Shown here one piece after another: positions 8,015 through 16,797 of a stretch of DNA of 64,000 nt. Origin of the DNA: Microtetraspora glauca. Lineage in GTDB: Bacteria; Actinomycetota; Actinomycetes; Streptosporangiales; Streptosporangiaceae. The stretch lies in assembly GCA_001570385.1 (NCBI GenBank), contig BBYL01000009.1, forward strand, positions 124,001-188,000, in the 5' to 3' direction. The notes beneath the pieces are model-generated. The model was not told the DNA's origin and did no database searches. It was given only the letters and a program-made list of their open reading frames with translations. Position 1 is the first letter of the stretch. Every line of letters starts with the position of its first letter. A program made the position numbers and the translations under genes.

Positions 8015-8452
8015 TCAGGCGAGGCAGAACTCGTTGCCCTCAACGTCCTGCATAACCAGGCAGGACTCGTTCACCTCATCGGCAGGCAGGAGCCGCACGC
8101 GTACCGCGCCGAGCGGGATCAGCCGCGCGCATTCGGCCTCAAGGGCCGCCAGGCGCTCCTCACCCACCAGCCCGGTGCCGACCCGCACGTCAAGGTGCAG
8201 CCGATTCTTTACGACCTTGCCTTCGGGAACGCGCTGGAAGTACAGCCGCGGACCCGCGCCCGAGGGATCGCTGCATGCGAACCATGAATCCCGCTGCTCA
8301 AGCGGCAGCGTGCGATTGAAGTCGTCCCAACTGGCAAACCCCTCCGGTGGCGGCGGCGCGACGTACCCCAGCACCTCGCACCAGAAACGAGCAACGCGCT
8401 CAGGCGATGCGCAGTCGAAGGTGACTTGAATCTGCCTAACTGATGCTCCCAT
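8015..8452 (-). CDS. VOC-superfamily (glyoxalase-like) protein, transposon cargo
   Basis: 145 residues. The sequence opens VRQIQVTFDCASPERVARFW and ends LPADEVNESCLVMQDVEGNE-FCLA. These are the two ends of a single-module vicinal-oxygen-chelate fold, with paired beta-alpha-beta halves. Proteins of this kind act as metal-dependent lyases or dioxygenases, or as binding proteins for drugs such as bleomycin. No substrate can be read from sequence. I place the start at ATG 8452, since upstream codons look non-coding. It lies inside the transposon, between the left repeat and the recombinase gene, where passenger genes sit. Confidence 0.8.
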   Translation of the reverse strand: MGASVRQIQVTFDCASPERVARFWCEVLGYVAPPPPEGFASWDDFNRTLPLEQRDSWFACSDPSGAGPRLYFQRVPEGKVVKNRLHLDVRVGTGLVGEERLAALEAECARLIPLGAVRVRLLPADEVNESCLVMQDVEGNEFCLA

Positions 8453-8702
8453 GGACCAATTATCCCATTGGTTGCCATACGGCCGATCAGAGCAACTGTC
8501 CTTGATCCACGGTTGCGACGTCATCCTCAGGGTGTCGGGATTAGAAGGTTTAACGACACCCTCTGATTGGGCCCCGCAAGCCCTCTCGAAAACCGGACAT
8601 CGAGTGACGAACCGTGACGTCAGGTGGCCGGTTCCGCGCACGAATTAACGACAGGATTTTCCGACACGAGAATCGGGCTTCACCCGTCCCGAGGAGAGCC
8701 CG

Positions 8703-9362
8703 GTGCAGATCGTCTACTCCCGCGTCTCCACCGCGACCCAGTCCCTGCTGCGGCAGCGCCACATCCTCACCGAGGCCGGCCTTCTTGTGCGCACCGAAGG
8801 CGTCGCCGAGGGATTCCGGCCTGCCGACGGCGTCCTCCTCTTCGAGGACCCCGCCACCACCTCCAAGATCCCCGCCCTCGACCGGCTCGCGTTCGGCAAG
8901 ATCGCCGCCAAGGCGCACCCCGGCGACACCCTGACGGTCTCGGAGCTGTTCCGGCTCTGCCGCGACCTGCTCGACATCCACGCCGTCCGCAACTGGTGCC
9001 AAGCCCGCGGCGTCGCCCTGCGCGTCCTGTCCGGACCGCTGTCGAACTTCCACGATCTGGCCGCAGGCGACGCCACCACCGCAGTCATCATCAACGTGAT
9101 CACCGCAGTCGGCCAGTTCCAGCGTGACATCCAGAACGAGCTCACCGTCGAGGGGATCGCCGCCGCCGAGGCTGAAGGCCGCTACCGCGGCCGGCCGCCC
9201 GCGCTGGACGGTGACCGGCGCGAGGACGTGCGGGCGGCTTTCCACGAGGGCACCTCGATCGCGGCCCTGGCACGGGCTCATGGGGTAAGCCGGGCGGCCG
9301 TGCGAACCGCCCTGGCCGACCTGCTACCCGGCCAGGGCGTCCTTCCTCGGACATCGGCGTGA
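8703..9362 (+). CDS. Serine recombinase / resolvase of the 3.3-kb transposon
   Basis: 219 residues. The catalytic serine is in the opening MQIVYSRVSTATQSL. Arginines lie in the SELFRLCRD segment, and a long E helix (ITAVGQFQRDIQNELTVEGI) leads to the C-terminal helix-turn-helix (SIAALARAHGVSRAAVRTAL). This is the TnpR type that resolves Tn3 cointegrates at a res site. The SELFRLCRD segment departs from the usual S-R-L-x-R-S. Its TGA at 9360-9362 directly abuts the transposase stop, so the two genes converge. A res site is expected in the 250 bases upstream, but I could not delimit it. Confidence 0.82.
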   Translation: MQIVYSRVSTATQSLLRQRHILTEAGLLVRTEGVAEGFRPADGVLLFEDPATTSKIPALDRLAFGKIAAKAHPGDTLTVSELFRLCRDLLDIHAVRNWCQARGVALRVLSGPLSNFHDLAAGDATTAVIINVITAVGQFQRDIQNELTVEGIAAAEAEGRYRGRPPALDGDRREDVRAAFHEGTSIAALARAHGVSRAAVRTALADLLPGQGVLPRTSA

Positions 9363-11055
9363 TCAGGCGACCAGGTCGAGGTCAAGACGGCGGCCCATGT
9401 CGATGTCGATCGTGCCGTAGAGGTTGGCGTTGGACCAGAACAGTGGCGAGAGTCCTCGCTTGTCGGCGTCGGTCATCTTCTTCTGCCAGGCGGGGTCCTT
9501 GAGGACGGACTGAACCAGCAAGGTGTTGATGAAGACCAGCGCCGACTGGAGCAGGTGAAGGCTGAGCATGGAGACCTCCTGATGTTCCTTGTCACTGCCG
9601 GGGATGGTGCCGGCGCTGCCGTAGAACAGGTCGGTGTTGGCGGAGTTCCAGTTCTCCACGACCTGCAGGCCCTCGTGGATCTCGCGGCGCAGTTCCTGCG
9701 AGGCGACGTACCCGGCGACGAACACGCTCTTGACCGCCTTGCCGAGCTCCTCGATGGCCTTGTAGGTGGGGTGCTTGGGGCCGCTGCGGGTGAAGCGTCG
9801 CAGCACCTGCTCGGCCTCGGCCGTGCCCAGGCGCAGGGCGGTGGCGTATTTCACCATCTGGTCATACTGCTGAGCGATGATCTCCCAGTCGATCGGCTTG
9901 TCGGCCACCATGCCGGTCAGGCATGACGGGACCTGGTCATCGGCGTCGGCCTTCACCAGCTTCTGCCGGGCGATGTTCTTCTGGTGTTCGGGATGTCGGC
10001 GTAGCGCTGCAGCAGGTCCACGGCGTCCATCACCGGCCGGTAGGCGGTGTTGTTGCACTTGAACTCGATCGCGGCCAGCAGCTTGGGCAGCATCCGCCGG
10101 CAGTAGGAGGTGTAGGAGCTGGTCAGCACCGTCCGTACGCGGGCCTTGTAGGCCCTGGCGTCCGCCTTCGCCTCGGCCACCAGCGCCTGCAGCGTCGCCT
10201 CCCCGCCCGGCACCGCCGGGAACACGACCTGCCGGACCGTGCCCTCCGGAGCCCGCAGCGACGCCTCGGCGATCGAGAACAGCTTCTGGGTCTTGCGGTG
10301 CACCTTCTTGGCCTCGGCCTCGATCGCCTTCTCGACCTTCCGCTCCGCCCGAGTATTGATCTTCGACACCAGGCCGTCGGACTTCAGCTCCAGCAGGAAC
10401 CCGTCCTCACCCGTGGCCAGCTCCCACAGCGACCGCGCCGAGTCTGCCGACAGACCGTTCAGCACATGCAGGCAGAACTCCCGCTCGAACCGCGCCCTGC
10501 CCGCGCCCACGATCCGCTCCACCCTGCCCGCGCCCACGATCCGCTCCACCCTGCCCGGTGGCTCGATCTTCAACGTCCGGCAGCGGGACAGCAGCGCCGC
10601 ACGCAATCCCTCCTCCGTGAACACCATCGGGCAGATCTTGTCCGCCAGCCACTCGGCCAGCACGTCCTCGTCCGCCCGGGTCGACTCCCGGAACCCCAGC
10701 GCTTCACGCATTTGGGCCCGGTGCCGCTCGATCGACCGGCCCGACCAGTCGTACTTCGCCAGCAACGCCGGCTCGACCTTCACCTGGCCGGCCACGTAGT
10801 CCACCGCGGCCTTGGGCAGCTCACCCACGTGCCGCGGGAACCGGCCCTCCTGCTCGAAGAATTTCAGCATCAGGCCGAATCCCAGACGGGTCGCCCCGTC
10901 TTGTTCCCCACCAGCTCCCAGTCGCCGTCCAGCAGCGTCCACGCCGCGATCAGCTCTTCCCGCTCCCACTCTCGACGCACCCGAACCCCGCCCCTCCACC
11001 CGACCGTCTCCGACACGAACACGATCAAGCAGAAGCCCCACCCAACCAGCCACAT
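9363..11055 (-). pseudogene. tnpA: Tn3-family transposase, disrupted
   Basis: Three pieces can be joined. The N-terminus REWEREELIAAWTLLDGDWE (from about 10990) shifts frame near 10890 into ATRLGFGLMLKFFEQEGRF. That frame runs to QRYADIP near 9990. A third frame, from NIARQKLVKADADD, carries the C-terminus ([20 protein letters not shown], then NSANTDLFYGSAG) to the stop at 9363. About 400 codons with the catalytic Asp/Asp region are missing at the last joint. Some 75 codons are missing after ELKSD in the N-terminal half. A 27-bp tandem duplication repeats RVERIVGAG (about 10497-10553). The gene cannot make active transposase. Confidence 0.88.
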
Positions 11056-11104
11056 TCACCGCTCAGAAACGATCACGAACCGTAATCGTGATCTCTCATT
11101 CCGC

Positions 11105-11142
11105 TACCTGGCGGCTGGGGACATGTTCGGGAGCGGAGGGCC
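11105..11142 (-). repeat. Right terminal inverted repeat of the 3.3-kb transposon
   Basis: 38 bases ending GAGCGGAGGGCC on the plus strand and followed by the TCAAT duplication. One mismatch to the left repeat. Confidence 0.95.
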
Positions 11143-11290
11143 TCAATGGCCAGTTCGCCACCCAGTGGTACTGGCGGCGGGTCATCACTGAACTGGGGAC
11201 AGCGTGGCGGCACATTACCTATGGCGAGAGGGCTCGCGGCAAATCGGAGCGTTCGGCGGACTGTTCCTTCCCGTCCGCCGACTACGAGCC
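11143..11290 (+). pseudogene. Alpha/beta hydrolase, 3' part, interrupted and truncated
   Basis: This continues the frame cut at 7862: NGQFATQWYWRRVITELGTA, then HITYGERARGKSERSAD. The family would go on to a GxSxG nucleophile, but near 11285 homology stops and transposase debris begins. The gene was therefore already truncated, or was later cut, independently of the transposon. Confidence 0.8.
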
Positions 11291-11299
11291 CTTGAACAC

Positions 11300-11689
11300 C
11301 TTTGCCCGGGAAAGATCGACTTGCGCAAGATCGCCGTAACGGGGACGACATCTCCGCGTGGTCGCCTCCATCTACACCGGCACCGTACGGGCCTACGACG
11401 TCGTCACCATGCTCCAGCGCGACAGCCACCCCACCGCCCTCGGCGAGGCGATCGCCAACTACGGCCGGATCTTCAAGACCCCGCACATCCTCCAGTTCAT
11501 CGACGTGGACGAGACTTACCGCCGCGACATCAAGGACATCCGCAACCTGCAGGAGAACCGCCACTCCCTGGCCCGCAGCGCGGAGAATCCATCCGCACCA
11601 TCGCCGCCGGAGTGAAGGTCTCCGTCGGTGTCGTCCATAAGACCCTCGCAGACGCCCAGCTCGCCGCCGCGGAGGGCAACCCCCGCTGA
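11300..11689 (+). pseudogene. Tn3 transposase and serine recombinase fragments
   Basis: From 11300 the plus strand reads, with frame changes, CPGKIDLRKI, then VVASIYTGTVRAYDVVTMLQ and GRIFKTPHILQFIDVDETYR. This is the internal Tn3 transposase region with the conserved 'YGRI-K-T-x-H-x-L-x-x-I-D' block. After about 11585 a different frame reads ESIRTIAAGVKVSVGVVHKT, the C-terminal helix-turn-helix of a serine recombinase, ending at 11689. Neither piece is functional. Confidence 0.7.
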
Positions 11690-11776
11690 CCAGCCCGACC
11701 ACCCTGGAGGACGTCGCGCCGCTGCCGCAGATCCCGACGGTGACCCGCGCGTACTGGCTGTGTCGCACACCGATCG

Positions 11777-12598
11777 CTAGCGGGGCGCCCCGTCGCGCTC
11801 GCTTCTTTGGGCGAGCCGCTGGAGTTGCCGTTCGTGCACGCCGGCCACCCACTCCCAGCCGTCCTTGGCCGATGGGCCGACCCGCGGGTCGCTGAGAGCA
11901 CGGCCGTCACGCAAGGAGTGCAGGTACGCCCGATCCTGGTCGATCCGGGCATGTACCTCGTCAACTCCGCCGACGGACCCGTGGCCCGGGACGAAGACAT
12001 CGACGTCGCCCGCCACGCCCTCCAGCAGCCGCAGCGCGGCGAGGCAGTCCTCGATCGGGTCAACGGCGCCGTTCAGGTCGAGCATGGGAATCAAGACATC
12101 AGAGAGCATGTCGCCGGCGACGAGAACCCCGCGTTCCTCAATCAACAGCGCCGCATGTCCCGGAGCATGCGCTTGATGCTCGATGATCCGGATCCCGGGG
12201 CCATCCCAAGGGATCTGCGTCGTCTCGGCGGGCAGGCCGGTAATGAGGCCGAGCAGGTCCAGCGGTACCTCCTCGGGGATGCCGACGGCCTTTGCGACCG
12301 CATCCACCCCACCCGACAGGCGATCTCGCGCAGTAGCCGCGCAACGTGCGGTGCCGTAACGGGGCGCCGCGCCGAGCCTGGGGTGCCAGAGCAGGTGATC
12401 CCAGTGAGGATGCGTCGAGAAACCTGCCGCAACGGTCTGGCCCGAATCGGACAGGTCATTCGCGAGGCAGGCCAGTTCGTCGCCCAGCACCCCGGCGTCG
12501 ATGAGCAATACGTCACCCTGGCCCTGCACGACAACGGCGTTGCTCTGGCAGAACTCGCTCTCGTGGACCAGCACACCCTCCGCGACCTGCCTCAGCAC
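11777..12598 (-). CDS. MBL-fold metallo-hydrolase
   Basis: 273 residues. The zinc motif HPHWDH sits at about 62-67 (THPHWDHLLWHPRLG). The family's downstream histidines and aspartate are in HAPGHAALLIEE, VLVAGDMLSD and FVPGHGSVG. The fold covers the whole protein, which is cytoplasmic with no signal. Substrates of such enzymes range from lactones to thioesters and cannot be chosen here. The ATG at 12598 overlaps the end of the upstream DHFR-like gene by 7 bases, so the two form an operon opposite the HxlR regulator. Confidence 0.9.
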   Translation of the reverse strand: MLRQVAEGVLVHESEFCQSNAVVVQGQGDVLLIDAGVLGDELACLANDLSDSGQTVAAGFSTHPHWDHLLWHPRLGAAPRYGTARCAATARDRLSGGVDAVAKAVGIPEEVPLDLLGLITGLPAETTQIPWDGPGIRIIEHQAHAPGHAALLIEERGVLVAGDMLSDVLIPMLDLNGAVDPIEDCLAALRLLEGVAGDVDVFVPGHGSVGGVDEVHARIDQDRAYLHSLRDGRALSDPRVGPSAKDGWEWVAGVHERQLQRLAQRSERDGAPR

Positions 12599-13191
12599 GA
12601 GCTCGCCTCCCTTTCATCCCGGATGGCGTAGCGATGCATCGTGACGCCCTGCTCGAACGATCGCTGCTCCAGCAGGTCGAGGTCGATCGGCAGGTCGTAA
12701 TCGTCGAACAGCGGCCTGCCGAAGCCGAGGATGGCGGGATGGGTGAAGAGCAGCAGCTCGTCAAGCAGCCCAGCCCGGAGAAGCTGCGTCGCGATTGCCG
12801 CGCCGCCAACCCCGATGGTGCCGTCGGTCTCGGCCCGGAGCGCGGCGAGCTGCTCGATCGCGTCGTCTCCGCCGATGATCCGGGTGTTGTGATCGGCGCT
12901 GTGGCGGGTGCGGGAGACGAGCACCTTGGGCTTGGCGGTCCAGATCTCGCCGTACTCACGCATGACATCTGGCAGCGACGCGTCCTCGCGCGCACGTGGC
13001 CAGTACTCCTCCATCGTCTCGTACATGACCCGGCCCTGGACCATCAGGGCGAGCGCCCGCGCCCGGGCATTGAACTCGCGGTGCAGTTCCTCGCCGATGC
13101 GCAGCCACTCGCCCGCGCCGTTGTCTCCCGGAACTTGCTCGATCCGCAGGTCGAGGGACACGTTCATCCAATATACGAAGTGGCCCATCAT
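12592..13191 (-). CDS. Dihydrofolate reductase / RibD C-terminal family protein
   Basis: 199 residues from ATG 13191; ATG 13188 is just as possible. The opening GHFVYWMNVSLDLRIEQ, the VQGRVMYETMEEYWP segment, the NADPH-binding TDGTIGVGGAAIATQLLRAG loop and the end FTHPAILGFGRPLFDD are those of the RibD-C/DHFR-like family of NADPH reductases. GAGGAG abuts the ATG pair. An in-frame ATG at 13224 lies inside the regulatory palindrome and is unlikely to be used. It is the first gene of a DHFR-like/MBL operon, divergent from an HxlR regulator that probably represses it. Confidence 0.85.
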   Translation of the reverse strand: MMGHFVYWMNVSLDLRIEQVPGDNGAGEWLRIGEELHREFNARARALALMVQGRVMYETMEEYWPRAREDASLPDVMREYGEIWTAKPKVLVSRTRHSADHNTRIIGGDDAIEQLAALRAETDGTIGVGGAAIATQLLRAGLLDELLLFTHPAILGFGRPLFDDYDLPIDLDLLEQRSFEQGVTMHRYAIRDEREASSC

Positions 13192-13200
13192 CTCCTCTTC

Positions 13201-13235
13201 CAATATAGTGGTTGCGTTCTGCAACTACTATATTG
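13201..13235. promoter_or_regulatory. Palindromic operator between the DHFR-like operon and hxlR-type gene
   Basis: CAATATAGTGGTTGC (13201-13215), a 5-base centre, and GCAACTACTATATTG (13221-13235) form a 15-base-arm inverted repeat with one mismatch. It fills the middle of the 72-base gap between the divergent starts and is far more AT-rich than its surroundings. It is the obvious site for the HxlR-type regulator to control both directions. Confidence 0.75.
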
Positions 13236-13263
13236 AGGACGAAATACCTGTCAAGGAGGAATC

Positions 13264-13794
13264 GTGGAACCACGGTCCGGGTGTCCGATCAACGCCGCCG
13301 TCGAGGTGCTCGGAGATCGCTGGTCGTTGCTCGTGCTTCGCGACGTCATTTTCGGCGACCGCCGCTACTTTCGGGCGCTGCTCACCGGGTCGATCGAGGG
13401 CATCGCTTCGAACATCCTCGCCGACCGCCTCGTACGGCTCGTCGAGGCAGGGATCCTCACCCGCGGCACCGCCGCGCGGGGGCAGCGCGCTCGCTACAGC
13501 CTCACTGAAACCGGCATCCAGACTCTTCCGATCATCTTTGCTCTCGGCAACTGGGGCCTCGACTGGCGCCCAGGCAGCGACGAGCTCCGGAGCCGGCAGC
13601 AGCTCATGCGCGATGAGGGTCCGGCGTTCATCGAGGAGCTCATGGACGAGCTTCGCGTCCGCCACCTCGACGCCCCGCCGAAGCCGCACGACGGTCCAGG
13701 CCCGTTCGAGCGCCTCGACGCCGCCTACGCCGCGGCCGGCGATGCTGCATCGGAACGGCCAGTGACGATAGGAGGCGTCCGCCGGGCTCCTTAA
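13264..13794 (+). CDS. HxlR-family winged-helix regulator
   Basis: 176 residues. The N-terminus PRSGCPINAAVEVLGDRWS has the single cysteine typical of HxlR-type redox or aldehyde sensors. It is followed by LLVLRDVIFGDRRYFRALL and the recognition helix GIASNILADRLVRLVEAG. A C-terminal extension of about 60 residues carries no clear domain. The start is GTG at 13264 with AAGGAGG 5 bases upstream. Divergent from the DHFR-like/MBL pair, it probably represses both promoters through the palindrome at 13201-13235. Confidence 0.9.
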   Translation: MEPRSGCPINAAVEVLGDRWSLLVLRDVIFGDRRYFRALLTGSIEGIASNILADRLVRLVEAGILTRGTAARGQRARYSLTETGIQTLPIIFALGNWGLDWRPGSDELRSRQQLMRDEGPAFIEELMDELRVRHLDAPPKPHDGPGPFERLDAAYAAAGDAASERPVTIGGVRRAP

Positions 13795-13977
13795 CGTCAC
13801 CGGCCGTTCGGTTGCTGCTCAAGCCCCGCGACACGCTGCATCGGCTCGCCGCCGAGAACTGCTGTGCGGGACGAAGAGATAATGCCGGATTCGTTCGATA
13901 TCAGAGCTGGACGAGGACGATGGCGGAGCGTCAGAAGCTCACGGGGGGGCTGATCGGCTTGCGGCCGCCGCCATCAC

Positions 13978-14081
13978 CTACACGGGGCGGGTGTGGACGC
14001 CGATGCCGCCGGCGACGATCAGATTGTTGCCCGTTATGTAGCTGGCGCCGTCAGATGCGAGGAAGGCGACAGCTTCGTTGG
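13978..14081 (-). pseudogene. Short-chain dehydrogenase C-terminal remnant
   Basis: The minus strand reads NEAVAFLASDGASYITGNNL, then IVAGGIGVHTRPV-stop. This is the 'F-L-A-S-D-x-A-S-Y-I-T-G' and terminal 'D-G-G' region of short-chain dehydrogenases. Nothing upstream continues it. The rest of 13795-14142 holds no gene that I can see. Confidence 0.6.
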
Positions 14082-14142
14082 GTTTCCGCGATTGCTACGG
14101 GGACTTCGATCTCGATCGCGGTGGACCCGGCCGGATCGTCGT

Positions 14143-14808
14143 TCAGAGGCTGCTGGCGGTGATGTCGCCGTGGGAGGTGGTGGCGCGGATGTCGAGTTCG
14201 GCGGTGCCATCGTTCTTGAGGGCGTTGCTGATGCGGCCGTAGCTGGTGCCGGCGTCCAGGGCGGCCGAGACGCCGGCGGCGGCGGCGACCGAAATGTCGC
14301 CGGACTGGGTGCGGAGCACGACCGTGCCGCGCACGGCCTCGGTGATCCTGATGTCGCCCCTTGCGGTGCTGATCTCCGCGGGGCCGTTGAGCCGGCCGAT
14401 CTCGACGTCGCCGTCGATCGCAGTGAGGCGGACGCTCGCGGCCTCGTCGATCTTGATCTGCCGGTACGCGCCCTCGAAGGCGACGTCGCCAAGGCGGCCG
14501 ACGCCGCGGAGCTCGGAGCTGGCGGTCTTGGCCTCGATGCGCGAGCCGGCGGGCAGCTGGACGGTGACCTCCAGGGATCCGGAGGGGCTGAAAAGCTGGT
14601 TCTTGGGCTCGGGGGTGTGGATCCGCAGGACGCCGTCGGCGTAGGCGACGGTGGTCTGCTCGGCGGTCTGAACGTCGCGGCTCTTGGAGGGGTTGGCGGG
14701 CAGGACCTCGACGGTGGTGTCGGCGCGGTCGGCGGCGATGAACTGGATGCGTCCGGCGGGGATGGCCAGGACGGCGGAGATCGGGGCGGGGGTGTCGAAC
14801 TTCTGCAT
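14143..14808 (-). CDS. DUF4097-family beta-repeat protein
   Basis: 221 residues, almost all short beta strands. The repeated pattern 'G-D-(V/I)-x-(V/I/L)' is clear in IDGDVEIGRLNGPAEISTAR, RGDIRITEA, QSGDISVAAAAG and TSHGDITASS. This is the DUF4097 beta-helix-like fold, also the C-terminal half of YvlB/LiaX. There is no signal peptide. The start ATG 14808 is preceded by a leader packed with GCAACG/CGTTGC elements. It is divergent from a MarR-like regulator. Confidence 0.87.
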   Translation of the reverse strand: MQKFDTPAPISAVLAIPAGRIQFIAADRADTTVEVLPANPSKSRDVQTAEQTTVAYADGVLRIHTPEPKNQLFSPSGSLEVTVQLPAGSRIEAKTASSELRGVGRLGDVAFEGAYRQIKIDEAASVRLTAIDGDVEIGRLNGPAEISTARGDIRITEAVRGTVVLRTQSGDISVAAAAGVSAALDAGTSYGRISNALKNDGTAELDIRATTSHGDITASSL

Positions 14809-14854
14809 CGTGCTCTCCGGTGCTCACTTGTTGTTTCTGTTGCCGGAAACGCTA

Positions 14855-14980
14855 CGTTGCTTTCCAAAATCCGGCAACGCTTCCGTTGCGCTCGATCGAT
14901 ATTTACGCAGGTGAGACAGGCGAAATCGTTGCAACGGACTTGAGGGTAATGCAACGGCGACCGTCTCGATCATTGCAATG
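14855..14980. promoter_or_regulatory. Cluster of CGTTGC/GCAACG operator-like elements
   Basis: The 238-base divergent gap contains CGTTGC (14855-14860), GCAACG-CTTC-CGTTGC (14874-14889), the perfect palindrome CGTTGCAACG (14927-14936), GCAACG (14951-14956) and the related palindrome CATTGCAATG (14971-14980). So many copies between a regulator and its divergent neighbour suggest cooperative binding by the MarR-like protein at 15047. Confidence 0.6.
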
Positions 14981-15046
14981 GGTGAGAAGTGAACGCTATG
15001 GTGGGGGACTCGGGGACCACCACGAAGGATCACCAAGGAGATCGCG

Positions 15047-15802
15047 ATGCCAGGAGGCAGGCTCACCCAGCAGGAACGCCAGCAGATCGCGCTGGGGCTG
15101 GCCGACAGCCTCCCCTACGCCGAGATCGCCCGACGCCTCGACCGTCCGACCTCGACGATCACGCGTGAGGTGATGCGCAACGGCGGCCCCACCGCCTACC
15201 GCGCGGACCTGGCCCACCGAGCCACCGAACGCCGCGCTCACCGGCGCAGGCCCGCCTCCTCCCGCGGGCCGGAGTCAGTCCGCCAGCCACACGGACGCGA
15301 CGCCGAGGCCGTGGCCGAGTACGAGGAGACGCTCACCACCGTCCTCATGGCTTCGGGCCTGCCCAAGATGACGGCCCGGGTGCTGACCTGCCTGTTCACC
15401 ACCGACGCGGGCAGCCTCACCGCGTCCCAACTCGCCCAGCGCCTCCAGGTCAGCCCGGCGTCCATCTCCAAAGCGATCGCCTTCCTGGAGAGCCAGAGCC
15501 TCGTCCGCCGGGAACGTGACGAACGTCGCCGCGACCGCTACGTCGTCGATGACGAACTCTTCTACCAGGCGACGATCGCCAGCGCCCGATCCAACGACCA
15601 ACTCGTCGAAACCGCACGCCAAGGCGTCGCCATTCTCGGCCCCCGCACTCCCGCCGCCACTCGCCTGGAGAACATCGCCCGCTTCCTCGACTTCATCAGC
15701 GAAAGCATCACCCGCGCCGCCGAACAGGCACGCGAAGTCCTGCACACCAAACCCGAAACAACCTCAAACGGCACCGCACAACCACGTCCAGACCACGGGT
15801 AG
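15047..15802 (+). CDS. MarR/GbsR-like regulator with an extra N-terminal HTH
   Basis: 251 residues. The N-terminus (RLTQQERQQIALGLADSLPY, then AEIARRLDRPTSTITREVMR) is an IS30/HTH_38-type helix-turn-helix. A linker leads to a MarR/GbsR-like winged helix: LTASQLAQRLQVSPASISKA, AIAFLESQSLVRRERDERRR. A helical region for dimerisation follows. Two DNA-binding units in one chain are unusual and fit the many half-sites in the divergent promoter. The ATG at 15047 has AAGGAG 7 bases upstream. It probably controls the DUF4097 gene. Confidence 0.85.
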   Translation: MPGGRLTQQERQQIALGLADSLPYAEIARRLDRPTSTITREVMRNGGPTAYRADLAHRATERRAHRRRPASSRGPESVRQPHGRDAEAVAEYEETLTTVLMASGLPKMTARVLTCLFTTDAGSLTASQLAQRLQVSPASISKAIAFLESQSLVRRERDERRRDRYVVDDELFYQATIASARSNDQLVETARQGVAILGPRTPAATRLENIARFLDFISESITRAAEQAREVLHTKPETTSNGTAQPRPDHG

Positions 15803-16797
15803 GCAGCCGTCTCGATAGTCACAGCAGTGAGCAGGCTGGTGACCTCGGCGATCGCTTCCACCGAGGGATGGAAGTAGCGGTATCAGGCCGGACGAGGCGT
15901 CAGGAGAACAGGGCCAGATCATGGTGGGTATTGATCATCTCGGACACCGCGAGCACAAGATCGCCGAGTTTCTCCTCGCGCGCGTGATTGATCGTGGATG
16001 ACCACGACTCCGCAAGCCTCGTAGTGATCTTGCTATGAGTCGACCTCACCCACGCCGTGCCGGTCAGATGCCGCGGACGACTGCCAGTACGCGGCCAAGC
16101 GGTGGCCCCCAGCGCCGCGCCGGCCCCGGGCGTGCCGCCATGGTCGAAGCGGGTGGACGGGGGCGGTGCCACCTCACCTGGGAAGACGATCCGGTGGCCG
16201 GCATCGGCCCGGGTGATGAGCATCGCTTCGTGCCCGGCCGCCAGGCGCCGGGCCTCCAGTTCGCGGGCGAAGCGCAGGGACGGCCACATCCGGTCGGCAC
16301 CGCCGGCGATCAGCATCGGGTCCGCGGCGCGGCTTGGACCAGGGCTTGATGGACGCGGTGCCGGTGGTAGAACCGTTCGCACTCACGCAGGGCCTACCGC
16401 AGGTGGCGTTCGTTCCAGAGCAGGCAGCGGGCGAGAGGAGCGGACGAAAGAGCACCAGTGATCATTCTGCCGCGATCGGGTCCTTCCGACAGCCGGAACG
16501 GGCGCACACCAAGAGAAGTCGGCAAGCCGGATGACCTGCGCGGATGCCATTGTCGACAGGCGCGCTGTTCCATAACCTGCGGATCCTCGATTGATCATCC
16601 TTAGCGGGTCGGCAGTGAGCCGCCGAAGGGTCACGCAGCGCGGCTCAGGGCACGCCGAAGCCTCCACAAACCCCGGCCGCCTTCGCCACCGGAAACTACG
16701 TCATTTGACGCAATCAAGGACCTTCGTGCCCGTCTAGCGTTCCGGACATCTCCCCGATCGAGCCCGGGGCCGAATCTCGGGCGAAGGAGGCAATGCC
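15803..16797. other. Region of gene debris
   Basis: No intact gene is visible. On the minus strand near 15900-15990, AREEKLGDLVLAVSEMINT recalls the ATP-binding domain of anti-sigma kinases, cut off after the N-box. A thioesterase remnant lies at 16064-16319. From 16320 to 16797 I see only the ribosome binding site for the next gene. Confidence 0.5.
16064..16319 (-). pseudogene. Acyl-CoA thioesterase/BAAT C-terminal-type hydrolase fragment
   Basis: The frame reads PMLIAGGADRMWPSLRFARE, LEARRLAAGHEAMLITRADA, then GHRIVFPGEVAPP. The Asp of GGADRMWPS and the His of ADAGHRI are the late members of a Ser-Asp-His triad in BAAT-type hydrolases. The nucleophile half is missing, and the end (GRVLAVVRGI) is in another frame. 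Confidence 0.6.

Larger units (their letters stand above)
7863..11142. mobile_element. Tn3-family transposon (3,280 bp) with VOC-protein cargo
   Basis: The element is bounded by 38-bp inverted repeats that differ at one base (7863-7900 and 11105-11142) and by a direct TCAAT duplication (7858-7862 and 11143-11147). Both are standard for Tn3-family insertion. From left to right it holds a VOC/glyoxalase-like gene (minus), a serine recombinase gene (plus) and a broken transposase gene (minus). The insertion splits an alpha/beta-hydrolase gene in frame. Because the transposase is frameshifted and lacks its catalytic core, the element can move only if a related transposase acts on its ends. Confidence 0.93.

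Noticed and set aside
9923-11191. Long plus-strand open frames over the transposases
   Set aside because: They are antisense artefacts of GC-rich codon use, without start sites or recognisable domains.
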